Source of the DNA: Brevibacillus panacihumi
Lineage (GTDB): Bacteria; Bacillota; Bacilli; Brevibacillales; Brevibacillaceae
DNA length: 64,000 bases
Reading direction: 5' to 3'
Assembly: GCF_003710985.1 (NCBI RefSeq)
Contig: NZ_RHHT01000038.1
Coordinates: 1 to 64,000, forward strand
The position numbers and the translations under genes were made by a program. Under the pieces are notes generated by a model. The model searched no databases. It was given only the letters and a program-made list of their open reading frames with translations, and was not told the DNA's origin. Every line of letters begins with the position of its first letter. Position 1 is the stretch's first letter. Of the stretch, positions 27,541 to 36,384 are shown in pieces.

Positions 27541-27570
27541 AAGGAGCCATGTAATTCGGCTCCTTTATTT
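27541..27570 (+). terminator. Terminator of the decayed secreted gene
   Basis: AAGGAGCC pairs with GGCTCCTT across about 10 bases and is followed by TATTT on the plus strand, seven bases past the stop. Confidence 0.7.
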
Positions 27571-27583
27571 CTTCGAAGAATAT

Positions 27584-27617
27584 AAAAAAACGAGGTGATT
27601 GCTCACCTCGCTTTTAG
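27584..27617 (-). terminator. Terminator of yceD-rpmF
   Basis: A perfect 8-bp stem CGAGGTGA/TCACCTCG with a 4-base loop is followed by seven T residues on the minus strand, 14 bases past rpmF. Confidence 0.88.
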
Positions 27618-27630
27618 CAGCAAAAATACA

Positions 27631-27801
27631 TTATTTCGCTACTTTCACGCCTTTGTAGTGACCGCAGCTTGGGCAAACGCGGTGCGCGAGTTTGTACTCA
27701 CTGCAATTGTCGCATTTTACCATGCCTGGAATCTCTAATTTGAAGTGCGTACGACGCATTCTTTTACGGGTTTTGGAAGTTCTCCGTTGAGGTACTGCCA
27801 T
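27631..27801 (-). CDS. rpmF: Ribosomal protein bL32 (zinc-binding form)
   Basis: A 56-residue 50S protein beginning [19 protein letters not shown]. It keeps the two CxxC pairs (CDNC and CPSC), so this is the zinc-containing form. ATG 27801 is supported by AAGGAGGTG upstream; the longer frame adds nine residues. It follows yceD, as is usual in bacteria. Confidence 0.97.
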   Translation of the reverse strand: MAVPQRRTSKTRKRMRRTHFKLEIPGMVKCDNCSEYKLAHRVCPSCGHYKGVKVAK

Positions 27802-27949
27802 CTTCCTTACACCTCCTTCAACTGACAAATGCTAAGATGCTCTATTGGGTGGATCGTATAAGCCAAAAGCTTATGCTATCCTTCAAAAATGAGAAAATCC
27901 AATCAGGTGATCGGTATCCCATCTTGAAAACGAATGAAGGGAAAAACGC

Positions 27950-28468
27950 TTAGTTGTTGTCCTTGAACAAATCAGCCAACCCTGCCAAACGCGGATCGAT
28001 CCGTTCGTTTTTGCAGCTGCAGGGAGCTTCGTTGCGGTTTACCCCACACGTCGGACACAATCCTTTGCAATCCTCCTCACACAGTGGGAAGGTAGGCATC
28101 GCCAGCAGAAAATCCTCCTGCAGCAGCGTGTCCAACTCGATTTGATCGCCTTCGAGCGGATGAATATCGCTCTCTTCGTCCTCCTCGATCTGCGGGTCGT
28201 CTGCCATAGCAAACGTTTCGGAAAAAGGAATAGAGGCATGCTGTGTAAAAGGGGTCAGGCAACGGGCACAGACAAAATCGATGTCCGCTTTCATTTCGCC
28301 TTTTACATAATAGAGATTGCCCAGCTTTACGGCATCGCCCTCAACAGTCACGGGGGTCAGACCACGTATCTCATGGTGGCGATTCTTCAGCTCTGCCGCA
28401 TCCAGCGTTACCTGAAACGGCAATGGCTCTCCCTTTCGGTGATCCAATTCAGTTATCTTGATATTCAT
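27950..28468 (-). CDS. yceD: YceD/DUF177 family protein
   Basis: A 172-residue protein of the DUF177 family, which is nearly always coupled to rpmF and has been linked to 23S rRNA accumulation. Visible are the family CARC motif near residue 70 and a C-terminal Cys cluster (LCPTCGVNRNEAPCSCKNE). ATG 28468 has GAGGTG upstream; the earlier ATG lacks a site. In B. subtilis the orthologue is ylbN. Confidence 0.92.
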   Translation of the reverse strand: MNIKITELDHRKGEPLPFQVTLDAAELKNRHHEIRGLTPVTVEGDAVKLGNLYYVKGEMKADIDFVCARCLTPFTQHASIPFSETFAMADDPQIEEDEESDIHPLEGDQIELDTLLQEDFLLAMPTFPLCEEDCKGLCPTCGVNRNEAPCSCKNERIDPRLAGLADLFKDNN

Positions 28469-28558
28469 CTTTTCTTTCACCTCAAGCACAACAAGGATGA
28501 TTATAGACCTTGCCCCAATGCTTTGTCAACCATTTTCCCTTGACAGCCAGCAAATCAG

Positions 28559-29632
28559 CTAGGTTTGTTTCGGTTTTAATTCGTTTAAAAAGGCAACGGC
28601 TTCGTCGATGGTCTTGACGGGCACAATTCGCATGGAAGTTCCGATTCGCTCTGCTGTTTTGACAGCGTCTTTATAGTTGGAATTCGGATCGTTCGGATCA
28701 TCCGGCGCAAAAAAGATCTCTGCACCAGCCGCGTCTGCAGCCACAATCTTGTGATTGATACCGCCTATCTTCCCGACTGATCCATCCAATGCGATTGTTC
28801 CAGTACCTGCGATTTGAAAGCCCTTGGTCAGATCCGTTTCCGTATTGAGCTGGTCGTAGATCTCCAGCGCCATCATCAATCCGGCAGATGGACCTCCGAT
28901 TCCCTGTGCTGCGATTGTGACCTTTTTGGGGATTTCAATCGACTGCTTGCTGTCGGTTCGAACTCCGATCCCGACTGACTGCGAGTTGGGCAGTGGCTTT
29001 AAAGGTAACATCGTTTTGGCGACTTGTCCATCACGAGTGTACGTAATTTCGACCTCGTCCCCCTCTTTTTTGCCGGCGAGCTGATGCAGCAGGTCTTTGG
29101 CTTCAGGGGTTTTGACCCCATCTACTTCAGTGATCACATCGCCGATTTTGAGAGCCCCTTTTGCCGGCATTCCCTCCAGTATCCCCATTACCCAGACACC
29201 TTGGTTCTCCACATGCACATCGTAGCCGGCCAGACGAAAAGCGACTGCCTCCGCCAATTTTTGCGAATTGTCCATCACCGCTTGCTCGCGGCGAATGAAA
29301 TCCTCGTTGCTCTCTCCCTGGCTTACCACCAATTGCTTGGGCATCAACTCCGCATCCTGCGAAAATTGGGCATACAGATACCATGCGATGCTCGCCTCGC
29401 CCATGCGCACTGTCGTGAGCATAAAGGAGCCCGTTTCATCCTTTTTGCCGTCTTCCACCTCGATGATCGGTCCAAGCGAGATGGCGGAGCCAGGCCGGGT
29501 GACATAATAGTTCGTCGGCACGAAGAAAGAAAGGCCCAGCAAAATCACAATCAATATGATGAGCCCATTGATCCATCTTGCCATTCTTCTACGGGATGCC
29601 TGGGATACGCTGCCCATGCGACGTTCTTCCAT
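28559..29632 (-). CDS. ylbL: YlbL, membrane-anchored PDZ-Lon-type protease
   Basis: A 357-residue protein with one N-terminal membrane helix (about residues 20-40), a central PDZ domain (ILEGMPAKGALKIGDVITEVDG) and a C-terminal Lon-type serine protease domain. The catalytic Ser is in GGPSAGLMMALEI and the Lys in GGINHKIVAADAAGA. The SepM-like architecture indicates cleavage of secreted peptides or membrane proteins on the outer face. The start overlaps the ylbK stop as TAATG, so the two are coupled. Confidence 0.95.
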   Translation of the reverse strand: MEERRMGSVSQASRRRMARWINGLIILIVILLGLSFFVPTNYYVTRPGSAISLGPIIEVEDGKKDETGSFMLTTVRMGEASIAWYLYAQFSQDAELMPKQLVVSQGESNEDFIRREQAVMDNSQKLAEAVAFRLAGYDVHVENQGVWVMGILEGMPAKGALKIGDVITEVDGVKTPEAKDLLHQLAGKKEGDEVEITYTRDGQVAKTMLPLKPLPNSQSVGIGVRTDSKQSIEIPKKVTIAAQGIGGPSAGLMMALEIYDQLNTETDLTKGFQIAGTGTIALDGSVGKIGGINHKIVAADAAGAEIFFAPDDPNDPNSNYKDAVKTAERIGTSMRIVPVKTIDEAVAFLNELKPKQT

Positions 29633-30426
29633 TATTCCTCTTCCTCCCAGTTCGCGATCATTTCCTCGATTTGTTGAACGATCTCGTTGGCTGCATGTTC
29701 GCCCCGGTCTATAATTTCTTCTACGCCGCCGTATGCAATACTACTATAGTGTCCAACATCCGGACGGATTACGAGGTCAGCAGCAAGGATCCGGTTGCGG
29801 AAAATCTCCCTTTCCATCACATCAATCGTCTGGACGATCACGTCAAAGATAGAGCCCATCTTCATCTCAGTGTCCAGTTGCGCCACATCCACCGCAATCA
29901 CGATGTCTGCCCCCATCTCGCGCAAGACGGACACCGGGACACGGTCGATTACCCCTCCGTCCACCAGCAGCCGACCGTTGACTCTCTCCGGCACAAAAAT
30001 GCCCGGTATCGAGATACTGGCCCGAACCGCTTGATCAATCGGTCCGTCGCGAAACACGACGCGATCCCCTGTCTCGATATCAGTAGCCACAATGGCAAGA
30101 GGAATATCCAATTCCTCGATTCTTTTGCCGTGAGTCAATAGCTGAATCAATTGCTTGATCTTATCCCCAATGATAAATCCCATACCAGGCACGGTGAGAT
30201 CCACCAGGTGTTTGCGCTTTAAATTTTTGGCGAGCTTGCCCATCATATGAGGCTCGATGCCATTGGCGTAGACTGCTGCGATCAAGCTTCCCATGCTGCT
30301 GCCTGCGAGCATGTCGACTTTGATGCCATGCGCATCGAGAACCTTCAACACACCAATATGGGCGTAACCCCGGGCTCCTCCCGACCCCAATGCCAGGCCT
30401 ACTATCGGCTTTCTTTTTGCCGCCAC
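29632..30426 (-). CDS. ylbK: Patatin-like phospholipase family protein YlbK
   Basis: A 264-residue patatin-fold hydrolase. The oxyanion box GSGGARG (residues 14-20), nucleophile elbow GSSMG (42-46, Ser44) and catalytic Asp in DGGVIDRVP are all present. The start is GTG 30426, downstream of a GGGGGG...GGAG region; a longer ATG frame adds 22 atypical residues. The lipid substrate is unknown. It lies with ylbL in the conserved ylb cluster. Confidence 0.92.
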   Translation of the reverse strand: MAAKRKPIVGLALGSGGARGYAHIGVLKVLDAHGIKVDMLAGSSMGSLIAAVYANGIEPHMMGKLAKNLKRKHLVDLTVPGMGFIIGDKIKQLIQLLTHGKRIEELDIPLAIVATDIETGDRVVFRDGPIDQAVRASISIPGIFVPERVNGRLLVDGGVIDRVPVSVLREMGADIVIAVDVAQLDTEMKMGSIFDVIVQTIDVMEREIFRNRILAADLVIRPDVGHYSSIAYGGVEEIIDRGEHAANEIVQQIEEMIANWEEEE

Positions 30427-30562
30427 GCTCCATCCCCCCTGTAACCAACATATGTGGGGAGCCACCGATCTTTCTCTTTCTCGTCTGATCACGCAAGCCT
30501 GCGCATAGTTTTCGTGTCCGTTACGTAGACATGTACTACTGTTGCTTGTTCAGGAGGATTCC

Positions 30563-31792
30563 ATGTCACGTCACTCTCCCGTACTAACCCTGTTACTTGC
30601 CTTCTCGACTATTGCCCTGGTCTTGATGTTGGTGGCTCATTCCCAAATCTCATTCGAAGCTGCGGTCCGCGGCCTGAAAATCTGGTGGGAAGTCGTCTTC
30701 CCTTCTACCTTGCCGTTTATCGTTCTCTCGGAGATCTTGATGGGTCTTGGTGTCGTTCACTTCTTCGGCGTCCTTCTGGAGCCTTTGATGCGCCCGTTGT
30801 TCAACGTGCCCGGCACAGGCGGTTTTGTGCTGGCAATGGGCTTCTCCTCCGGTTATCCGGTCGCCGCCAAGCTGACCACCAGCCTGCGCGAACAAGGCAG
30901 CCTGACAAAAGCGGAAGGCGAACGTCTCGTCTCCTTTACCACTACCGGAGATCCTTTATTTGTAATGGGCGCAGTCGCCATTGGATTTTTTCATAGTGAG
31001 CAGATGGGAATCATTCTGTCGCTGACTCACTATCTATCCGCCATTCTCTTGGGGATTCTGTTCCGCATGTATGCGCCTACAGCTTCGATCAGCAAGCCGC
31101 TCGATAAAACCACGAGTTCTCTGCCCTATCGAGCGCTTCAGGCGATGCACCGGGCACGTCTGCGTGATCGTCGTCCCTTCGGCAAACTCATGGGCGATGC
31201 CGTCCAATCTGCATTGAACACCCTGTTTATGATTGGTGGATTCATCATTGTCTTTTCGGTTCTCATTCAGTTGTTCCAGGCTATTGAATTGACCGCATTC
31301 ATTACCAGACTTCTTGCGATCATACTCGGCCCCTTCGGTGTGCCACCCTCATTGTCTCAAGCGATCGTGTCCGGTCTGTTCGAGGTCACACTCGGAGCAC
31401 AGGCAGCAAGCGATGCTCCAGCCACTGTTCCGATCGTATGGAAAGCTGCGATCGCCAGTGCCGTTCTCTCCTGGGGAGGCTTGAGCGTCCACGCACAGGT
31501 GGCAAGCATCCTCAGCGCGACCGACATCCGCGTCATGCCGTATCTGATCGCCCGCTCCCTGCACGCGTTGCTGGCTGCGATCCTCACGGTAATCCTCTGG
31601 AAACCGCTGACCTCCATGGCCTGGCTGCAGGAAAAAAGCGTGCCGGTTTTCTTGCCCAATCAATCGGAGCTGACACTGTCCAACTGGTGGGATGCTTTGG
31701 TCTACTCCGGTCTGCTGATGTTGATCGGCGGAGGACTCCTGGTGCTGGGGTCCCTCGTGGCCGGCTATCTGCAGACGCTTAAAACCCGCTGA
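30563..31792 (+). CDS. ylbJ: Sporulation integral membrane protein YlbJ
   Basis: A 409-residue polytopic protein with paired nucleoside-recognition (gate) domains: FPSTLPFIVLSEILMGLG near residue 48, GFSSGYPVAAKL, TTTGDPLFV and, in the second half, GLFEVTLGAQAA. YlbJ is needed for spore formation in B. subtilis and is made in the mother cell. ATG 30563 is preceded by AGGAGG. It is the only plus-strand gene in this cluster, divergent from ylbK and convergent with coaD. Confidence 0.92.
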   Translation: MSRHSPVLTLLLAFSTIALVLMLVAHSQISFEAAVRGLKIWWEVVFPSTLPFIVLSEILMGLGVVHFFGVLLEPLMRPLFNVPGTGGFVLAMGFSSGYPVAAKLTTSLREQGSLTKAEGERLVSFTTTGDPLFVMGAVAIGFFHSEQMGIILSLTHYLSAILLGILFRMYAPTASISKPLDKTTSSLPYRALQAMHRARLRDRRPFGKLMGDAVQSALNTLFMIGGFIIVFSVLIQLFQAIELTAFITRLLAIILGPFGVPPSLSQAIVSGLFEVTLGAQAASDAPATVPIVWKAAIASAVLSWGGLSVHAQVASILSATDIRVMPYLIARSLHALLAAILTVILWKPLTSMAWLQEKSVPVFLPNQSELTLSNWWDALVYSGLLMLIGGGLLVLGSLVAGYLQTLKTR

Positions 31793-31798
31793 GAACGG

Positions 31799-32284
<486 letters not shown>

Positions 32285-32295
32285 CTACGCCTCCC

Positions 32296-32883
32296 TTATG
32301 TAGCCGATTCTTCGGCCTCCGTATCCTTCTCTGGCTCGTATACGTACAAGGTGACAGCCGTATCTCCATAGATAGCTGCACGATATTGGATGCAATCGCC
32401 CACCTCTTGCGGCAACGTGATCCCTACGTCATGCTCCGCCACGATCCAGGCACTGTCAGCAAGCAGATGCAATTCTTGCAGCAGCTCGATTTCTGCCGCA
32501 ATCTTTTGATGTGCATAGGGCGGGTCGAGAAACACCAGATCAAAGGCTAATTCACGCTTGGCCAAAGCCCTCAGCGCACGGCTGGCGTCTATTTTGTACA
32601 ATTCGGCCTGATTTTCCAATCGGCACGATGCCAGATTTTGTTGTACAACCGAATAAGCCTTTGCATCCCTTTCTACAAAGACCGCACGCTCAGCTCCTCT
32701 GCTCAAAGCCTCGATCCCGAGTCCTCCCGTGCCCGCATACAAATCCAATGCCCAGCCCCCATCGAAGTAGGGACCGATCATGTTGAATATGGATTCTTTT
32801 ACCTTGTCTGTTGTCGGACGCGTCCCTTTTCCAGGAACTGCCGCCAGTCTTCGTCCTCTGTGTTCGCCTGCGATAACGCGCAT
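32296..32883 (-). CDS. rsmD: 16S rRNA (guanine(966)-N2)-methyltransferase RsmD
   Basis: RsmD methylates G966 of 16S rRNA. The 195-residue Rossmann methyltransferase has the N-terminal MRVIAGEHRGRRL, the AdoMet motif LDLYAGTGGLGIEAL and the catalytic DPPY (LVFLDPPYAH). ATG 32883 has AGGTGG upstream. B. subtilis calls it ylbH. Confidence 0.95.
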   Translation of the reverse strand: MRVIAGEHRGRRLAAVPGKGTRPTTDKVKESIFNMIGPYFDGGWALDLYAGTGGLGIEALSRGAERAVFVERDAKAYSVVQQNLASCRLENQAELYKIDASRALRALAKRELAFDLVFLDPPYAHQKIAAEIELLQELHLLADSAWIVAEHDVGITLPQEVGDCIQYRAAIYGDTAVTLYVYEPEKDTEAEESAT

Positions 32884-32970
32884 ATTTTCCACCTGTCAAC
32901 GATTTATGTATTCTGTCTCAAGAATGATTTCATACTATCACATCAGCACTGGGCCCGTAAAATTTTCAGA

Positions 32971-33137
32971 TGCGCAAAAAATGCTTTCCTGATGTATAGC
33001 TGTTGCAAGAAATGGAAAGGAATATGGATAGCGACGCATTGTTGTCGCTGACAACCGCGGAGAAGACTTACGTTTCCCCATAAGCTCTTCCTCCGGTTTC
33101 TCCTCTCCCATAATTGAAAGGTGTTCACTTTTGCGCA
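32971..33137. ncRNA. Candidate structured RNA or rsmD leader
   Basis: A perfect 9-bp closing repeat, TGCGCAAAA (32971-32979) with TTTTGCGCA (33129-33137), encloses three local stems: CTTTCC/GGAAAG (32984-33019), GCGAC/GTCGC (33031-33048) and CGGAGAAGA/TCTTCCTCCG (33058-33095). The strand is uncertain. On the minus strand it lies upstream of rsmD (ylbH), where a ylbH leader RNA family is known in Bacillus. On the plus strand it precedes an orphan terminator at 33203. Confidence 0.38.
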
Positions 33138-33202
33138 CGACGTGTCTGATAGGAGCATGCCGTGCCGTCTCTGCCCTGTATGGGGCAGAAGTTGAACGCC
33201 TG

Positions 33203-33237
33203 CCTCATCGTCATTTAGCGATGAGGTATTTTTTTGC
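33203..33237 (+). terminator. Orphan plus-strand terminator
   Basis: CCTCATCG/CGATGAGG with an 8-base loop is followed by TATTTTTTTG on the plus strand only. No plus-strand gene lies upstream for about 1.4 kb (back to ylbJ), so it may end a small RNA starting in the rsmD-ku gap. Confidence 0.8.
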
Positions 33238-33284
33238 TATTTAGTCGACATACTACATACAGCGTAGAAAGGGAGGATTCGCAC

Positions 33285-33428
33285 ATGGCAGAAAAACAAC
33301 CGTCCAAGCAAAAGCTCGAAGCTTCCAAAGCCCAATCCGAGGCAGATCGCACGGGGGCCGGGGTGGAGCGCGCACGCGAGATGCAATCTGCGGCCGACCA
33401 GTCGGACATCATAAAGCACGGACAATAA
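33285..33428 (+). CDS. Small hydrophilic hypothetical protein
   Basis: A 47-residue, highly polar Ala/Gln/Ser/Glu-rich peptide beginning MAEKQPSKQKLEASK, with no hydrophobic segment or Cys. ATG 33285 has AAGGGAGG at about 8 bases, and a terminator follows the stop, so it looks like a real monocistronic gene. Composition resembles small spore or stress peptides, but I do not recognise a family. Confidence 0.6.
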   Translation: MAEKQPSKQKLEASKAQSEADRTGAGVERAREMQSAADQSDIIKHGQ

Positions 33429-33439
33429 AAAAATGTAGA

Positions 33440-33480
33440 GGCCAGCCAGCGTCACTTCAAACGCGGCTGGCTTTTTGTTT
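33440..33480 (+). terminator. Terminator of the 47-residue gene
   Basis: CCAGCCAGCGT pairs with ACGCGGCTGG around an 8-base loop, followed by CTTTTTG on the plus strand. Confidence 0.75.
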
Positions 33481-33558
33481 GCGTCCTTCATTTCCCTCCC
33501 GATTCTGTCTGTTTTCTGCGGATACTAGCGGTATATACGCTTCATCAGGAGGGATTAG

Positions 33559-34509
33559 ATGCACACGGTATGGAAGGGCTCGATCAGCTTCGGGCTGGTG
33601 AATATCCCGATTCGGATGTTTACGGCGACCGAAGAACGCGACATCCGTTTTCGCCAGCTGCACAAGGAATGCCATACTCCAATCAAGTACGCGAAAATGT
33701 GTCCGCACTGCAATACGGAAGTAGACGCTGCAGATATCGTCAGAGGCTTCGAATACGAAAAAGGGCATTTTGTCATCGTCGAAGATTCAGATCTCGAAGC
33801 CATCACGCCGGAAACACGCCGCGCGATCGAGATTCTGGACTTTGTGGATCTGAAGGAGATCGATCCCGTATACTTCGATAAAAGCTACTTCCTCTCCCCG
33901 CAGGAGACAGGCGAAAAGGCGTATTCACTGCTTCGAGCTGCTATGGAGCAAACGGGCAAGATCGCGGTTGCCCAGGTTACCATGCGAAACCGGCAAAGCC
34001 TGGCGGTGATCCGTCTATACGAACACTGCATCATGCTGGAGACGATCTATTATCCGGATGAGGTTCGATCCGTGGGCCAGGTCCCCGCTTTGCCTGAAGC
34101 AAATGTGGAGCTGGCCGAAAATGAGTTGAAAATGGCGAGCGAACTGATCAATAACATGACGACTCCATTCGATCCTGCTAAGTATACGGATGAATACCGC
34201 AGCCAATTGCAAGCTATGATCGAGAAGAAGCTGGAGGGCAAAGAAATCGCCACTTCTCCGGCAGCACCTCGTGCGAACGTCATCGATTTGATGCAAGCGC
34301 TGAAAGAAAGTCTGGCAGCGACGGGTGGAGAGGCTGCCGCACCAGTCAAAATGGCGCCAGACCCAACTCCAGAAAAGCCAAAGACAAAACCGAAAAAAGC
34401 AGGGACACGTCGAACTGCCCCGGCAGCCCCTGCGAATCCACCTGCTGCTGCGACGGGAACCACTTCGGGCACCACCAAAACCTTGCGCCGCAAAAAGAAA
34501 GCAGACTAG
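33559..34509 (+). CDS. ku: Ku DNA end-binding protein (NHEJ)
   Basis: Bacterial Ku is a homodimeric ring that binds broken DNA ends and recruits the ligase. The 316-residue protein begins with the diagnostic MHTVWKGSISFGLVNIPIRM (20 residues) and carries the Ku core to about residue 250. A Cys pair (CPHC) lies near residue 50. The C-terminus is a long Ala/Pro linker ending in a basic KTLRRKKKAD tail, of the kind known to help DNA threading. AGGAGGG precedes the start. In B. subtilis ku (ykoV) adjoins ligD; here the ligase and polymerase genes are 2 and 9 kb away. Confidence 0.96.
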   Translation: MHTVWKGSISFGLVNIPIRMFTATEERDIRFRQLHKECHTPIKYAKMCPHCNTEVDAADIVRGFEYEKGHFVIVEDSDLEAITPETRRAIEILDFVDLKEIDPVYFDKSYFLSPQETGEKAYSLLRAAMEQTGKIAVAQVTMRNRQSLAVIRLYEHCIMLETIYYPDEVRSVGQVPALPEANVELAENELKMASELINNMTTPFDPAKYTDEYRSQLQAMIEKKLEGKEIATSPAAPRANVIDLMQALKESLAATGGEAAAPVKMAPDPTPEKPKTKPKKAGTRRTAPAAPANPPAAATGTTSGTTKTLRRKKKAD

Positions 34510-34529
34510 GTTTCCCTTTATACAGGCAC

Positions 34530-34559
34530 AAAAAAGCCCGAGACTCTATTCTCGGGCCC
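34530..34559 (-). terminator. Terminator at the end of the cation-efflux gene
   Basis: GCCCGAGA/TCTCGGGC with a 6-base loop is followed by TTTTTTG on the minus strand. It overlaps the last codons of the efflux gene and may also weakly end ku. Confidence 0.75.
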
Positions 34560-35427
34560 TATCATGTTCTGGTTCGATATGGATGTGTACATCGTAAATC
34601 TTATGATCCCGTCTCATCCGGTCTTCAATTTCTTCGGTAATCGTATGGCTTTCGACCACGTTCAGCTCAGGATCGACGTGGACCACGACATCTACCAGAA
34701 CGCTGCTTCCGTGGTACCGGGCCTTAATATCGCTGATTCTTTCCACTCCATTGATGTCGGCGATGGTAGAGCGCAAATCTTCCAGCTTGGACTCCTCGAA
34801 GCCATCTGTCAAGCGGTGGACAGTCTCTCGGAAGATTTCCCACCCCGTTTTGATGATGAGGACTCCGACGACGACTGCTGCCAAAGGGTCCAGCCATTGC
34901 AATTGAAATTGTGCGCCGGCAATCCCGATGAACGTACCGATACTCACCAGGGCATCGGAGCGATTGTCCTGCGCTGCAGCCCTCAACGCCTGGCTGTTAA
35001 TTTTCTGTGCTAGTTTCAGGTTGTAGCGGTATACCCCAAACATGATCACAGAGGTAGCCAATGCCGTGTAGCCTGCAATCATCCCGGGAGCGACAGGATC
35101 GGGGTTGAACATCGAGGGAATCGCTCCTGTAATCACATCTATCCCTACGTACAGCATAATAAAGGAAGCGACAAGTGCAGCGATCGTCTCTGCCCGAAAA
35201 TGCCCGTACGGATGATCCCGATCGCGCGGTTTGCGGGAAATGCGCAACCCGATCAGGACTGCTACGGAGGCAACGACGTCCGTCGTATTGTTCAAACCAT
35301 CCGCCATCAGGGCAGCGGAGCCAGTCAAGATCGCAACGCCTATTTTTAATATAGAACAGAACACGTACGCAAAAATACTAATCCACGCCCCGCGTTCTCC
35401 TTGCTTTAAATTTGTATACACATCCAC
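34546..35427 (-). CDS. Cation diffusion facilitator (CDF) metal exporter
   Basis: A 293-residue CDF-family transporter that exchanges cytoplasmic divalent metal for protons. Six membrane helices occupy residues 15-205, with the metal-site pair in LMADGLNNTTDVVAS (helix II) and AAQDNRSDALVSIG (helix V; HxxxD-type position occupied by DNRSD). HPYGHFRAETIAAL is a family signature, and a cytoplasmic C-terminal domain follows. Asn rather than His/Asp in helix II suggests Mn or Fe rather than Zn, but this is tentative. Confidence 0.88.
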   Translation of the reverse strand: MDVYTNLKQGERGAWISIFAYVFCSILKIGVAILTGSAALMADGLNNTTDVVASVAVLIGLRISRKPRDRDHPYGHFRAETIAALVASFIMLYVGIDVITGAIPSMFNPDPVAPGMIAGYTALATSVIMFGVYRYNLKLAQKINSQALRAAAQDNRSDALVSIGTFIGIAGAQFQLQWLDPLAAVVVGVLIIKTGWEIFRETVHRLTDGFEESKLEDLRSTIADINGVERISDIKARYHGSSVLVDVVVHVDPELNVVESHTITEEIEDRMRRDHKIYDVHIHIEPEHDRARE

Positions 35428-35656
35428 CCGTCATCACCTCTGGCATACTCCAACCTACTTGTGGCAAGAGCCACGTTTTCTGTAGCGACCTTCATCGTAA
35501 CAGACTGGAATCATGTGGGTCTACAGAAACAGTTTTAGTCCCCTTCATGAGTATAGGGAGCAGGAAAATATGTTGCATGACAGCAATCTTTTGGCGTGAG
35601 TATCACTTTCCAGTGGCACCCTTATAGGTTACCCGTTTTTTCCCTTTGAAAAAAAG

Positions 35657-35691
35657 AAAATCCTTCCGACGATGTACGGGAAGGATTTTTT
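35657..35691 (-). terminator. Terminator of the DUF1904 gene
   Basis: AAAATCCTTCC pairs with GGGAAGGATTTTTT across about 10 bases. A T-rich tract follows on the minus strand. Confidence 0.75.
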
Positions 35692-35697
35692 CTGGCT

Positions 35698-36036
35698 TTA
35701 TCTGCCGCTCGATGAAGATATGCTTTGCAATGGAAGACCTTCTTTATAATAGAGAGAAGGAGATAGCAAAACAAAAAAGATGTGTGTGTGGGGAAAACCG
35801 CGTTCTGCAAGAATGTGGTGGATCATCGAAGCGATCTCATCATGCTTCTCCTGATCCCTTGCAAACATGTAAATTTCAACCGATAACGGGCTGTTGGTTA
35901 TGGCTTCTACCTGGAGTGATTCCAGCTTCACTTTTTCTGGCGCTACTTCAGCAAGTCGCGCGAATTCTTCGCTGATGACGGGAGAAATACCGTGCAGAAA
36001 ATCGGATTCAAACCCTTTAAATCGAATAAAAGGCAA
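35698..36036 (-). CDS. DUF1904 family protein
   Basis: A 112-residue soluble protein beginning MPFIRFKGFESDFL, with the DUF1904 pattern VEIYMFARDQEKHDEIASMI and FPHTHIFFVLLSPSLYYK, of tautomerase-like size and layout. Function unknown. It is divergent from the ligase gene and followed by its own terminator. Confidence 0.75.
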   Translation of the reverse strand: MPFIRFKGFESDFLHGISPVISEEFARLAEVAPEKVKLESLQVEAITNSPLSVEIYMFARDQEKHDEIASMIHHILAERGFPHTHIFFVLLSPSLYYKEGLPLQSISSSSGR

Positions 36037-36384
36037 GATAATTCCTTCTTTCCCAAAGCGGATTAATAAGGCAAAACAAAGGCGTTACATGTCGAGGGGC
36101 CATAGCAGAGAATGATTTCCGACGAAACGAAGGTGTGGTGGACGTACCACGATTGTCAGAATTCACTCAACCTGCTATAGCCCATTCGAAACGAAGAACA
36201 TGTAGACACCTTGTCATTTCTTATTTGTAGTATACCCTCCTTAATTATACATAATCAACCAAAAAGTAAGGAAAAGTGTGCTTCTTTTGAAATTAGGCAT
36301 GACCAATATAGGTGAGAAACCCCTGATTGTCAATGATACGTGGCAGGATCAGCAGCGCCCTCCTCTTCATATTTCTTGCCAAGG
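36037..36384. other. Gap with inverted repeat upstream of the ligase gene
   Basis: No gene is seen. GGGCCATAGCAG (36097-36108) and CTGCTATAGCCC (36172-36183) form a 12-bp stem with one G-T/C mismatch. It encloses a GTGGT/ACCAC hairpin (36135-36150) and a copy of CGAAACGAAG (36123); the second copy is just outside (36187). An A+T-rich promoter-like tract follows at 36225-36260. Confidence 0.4.
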
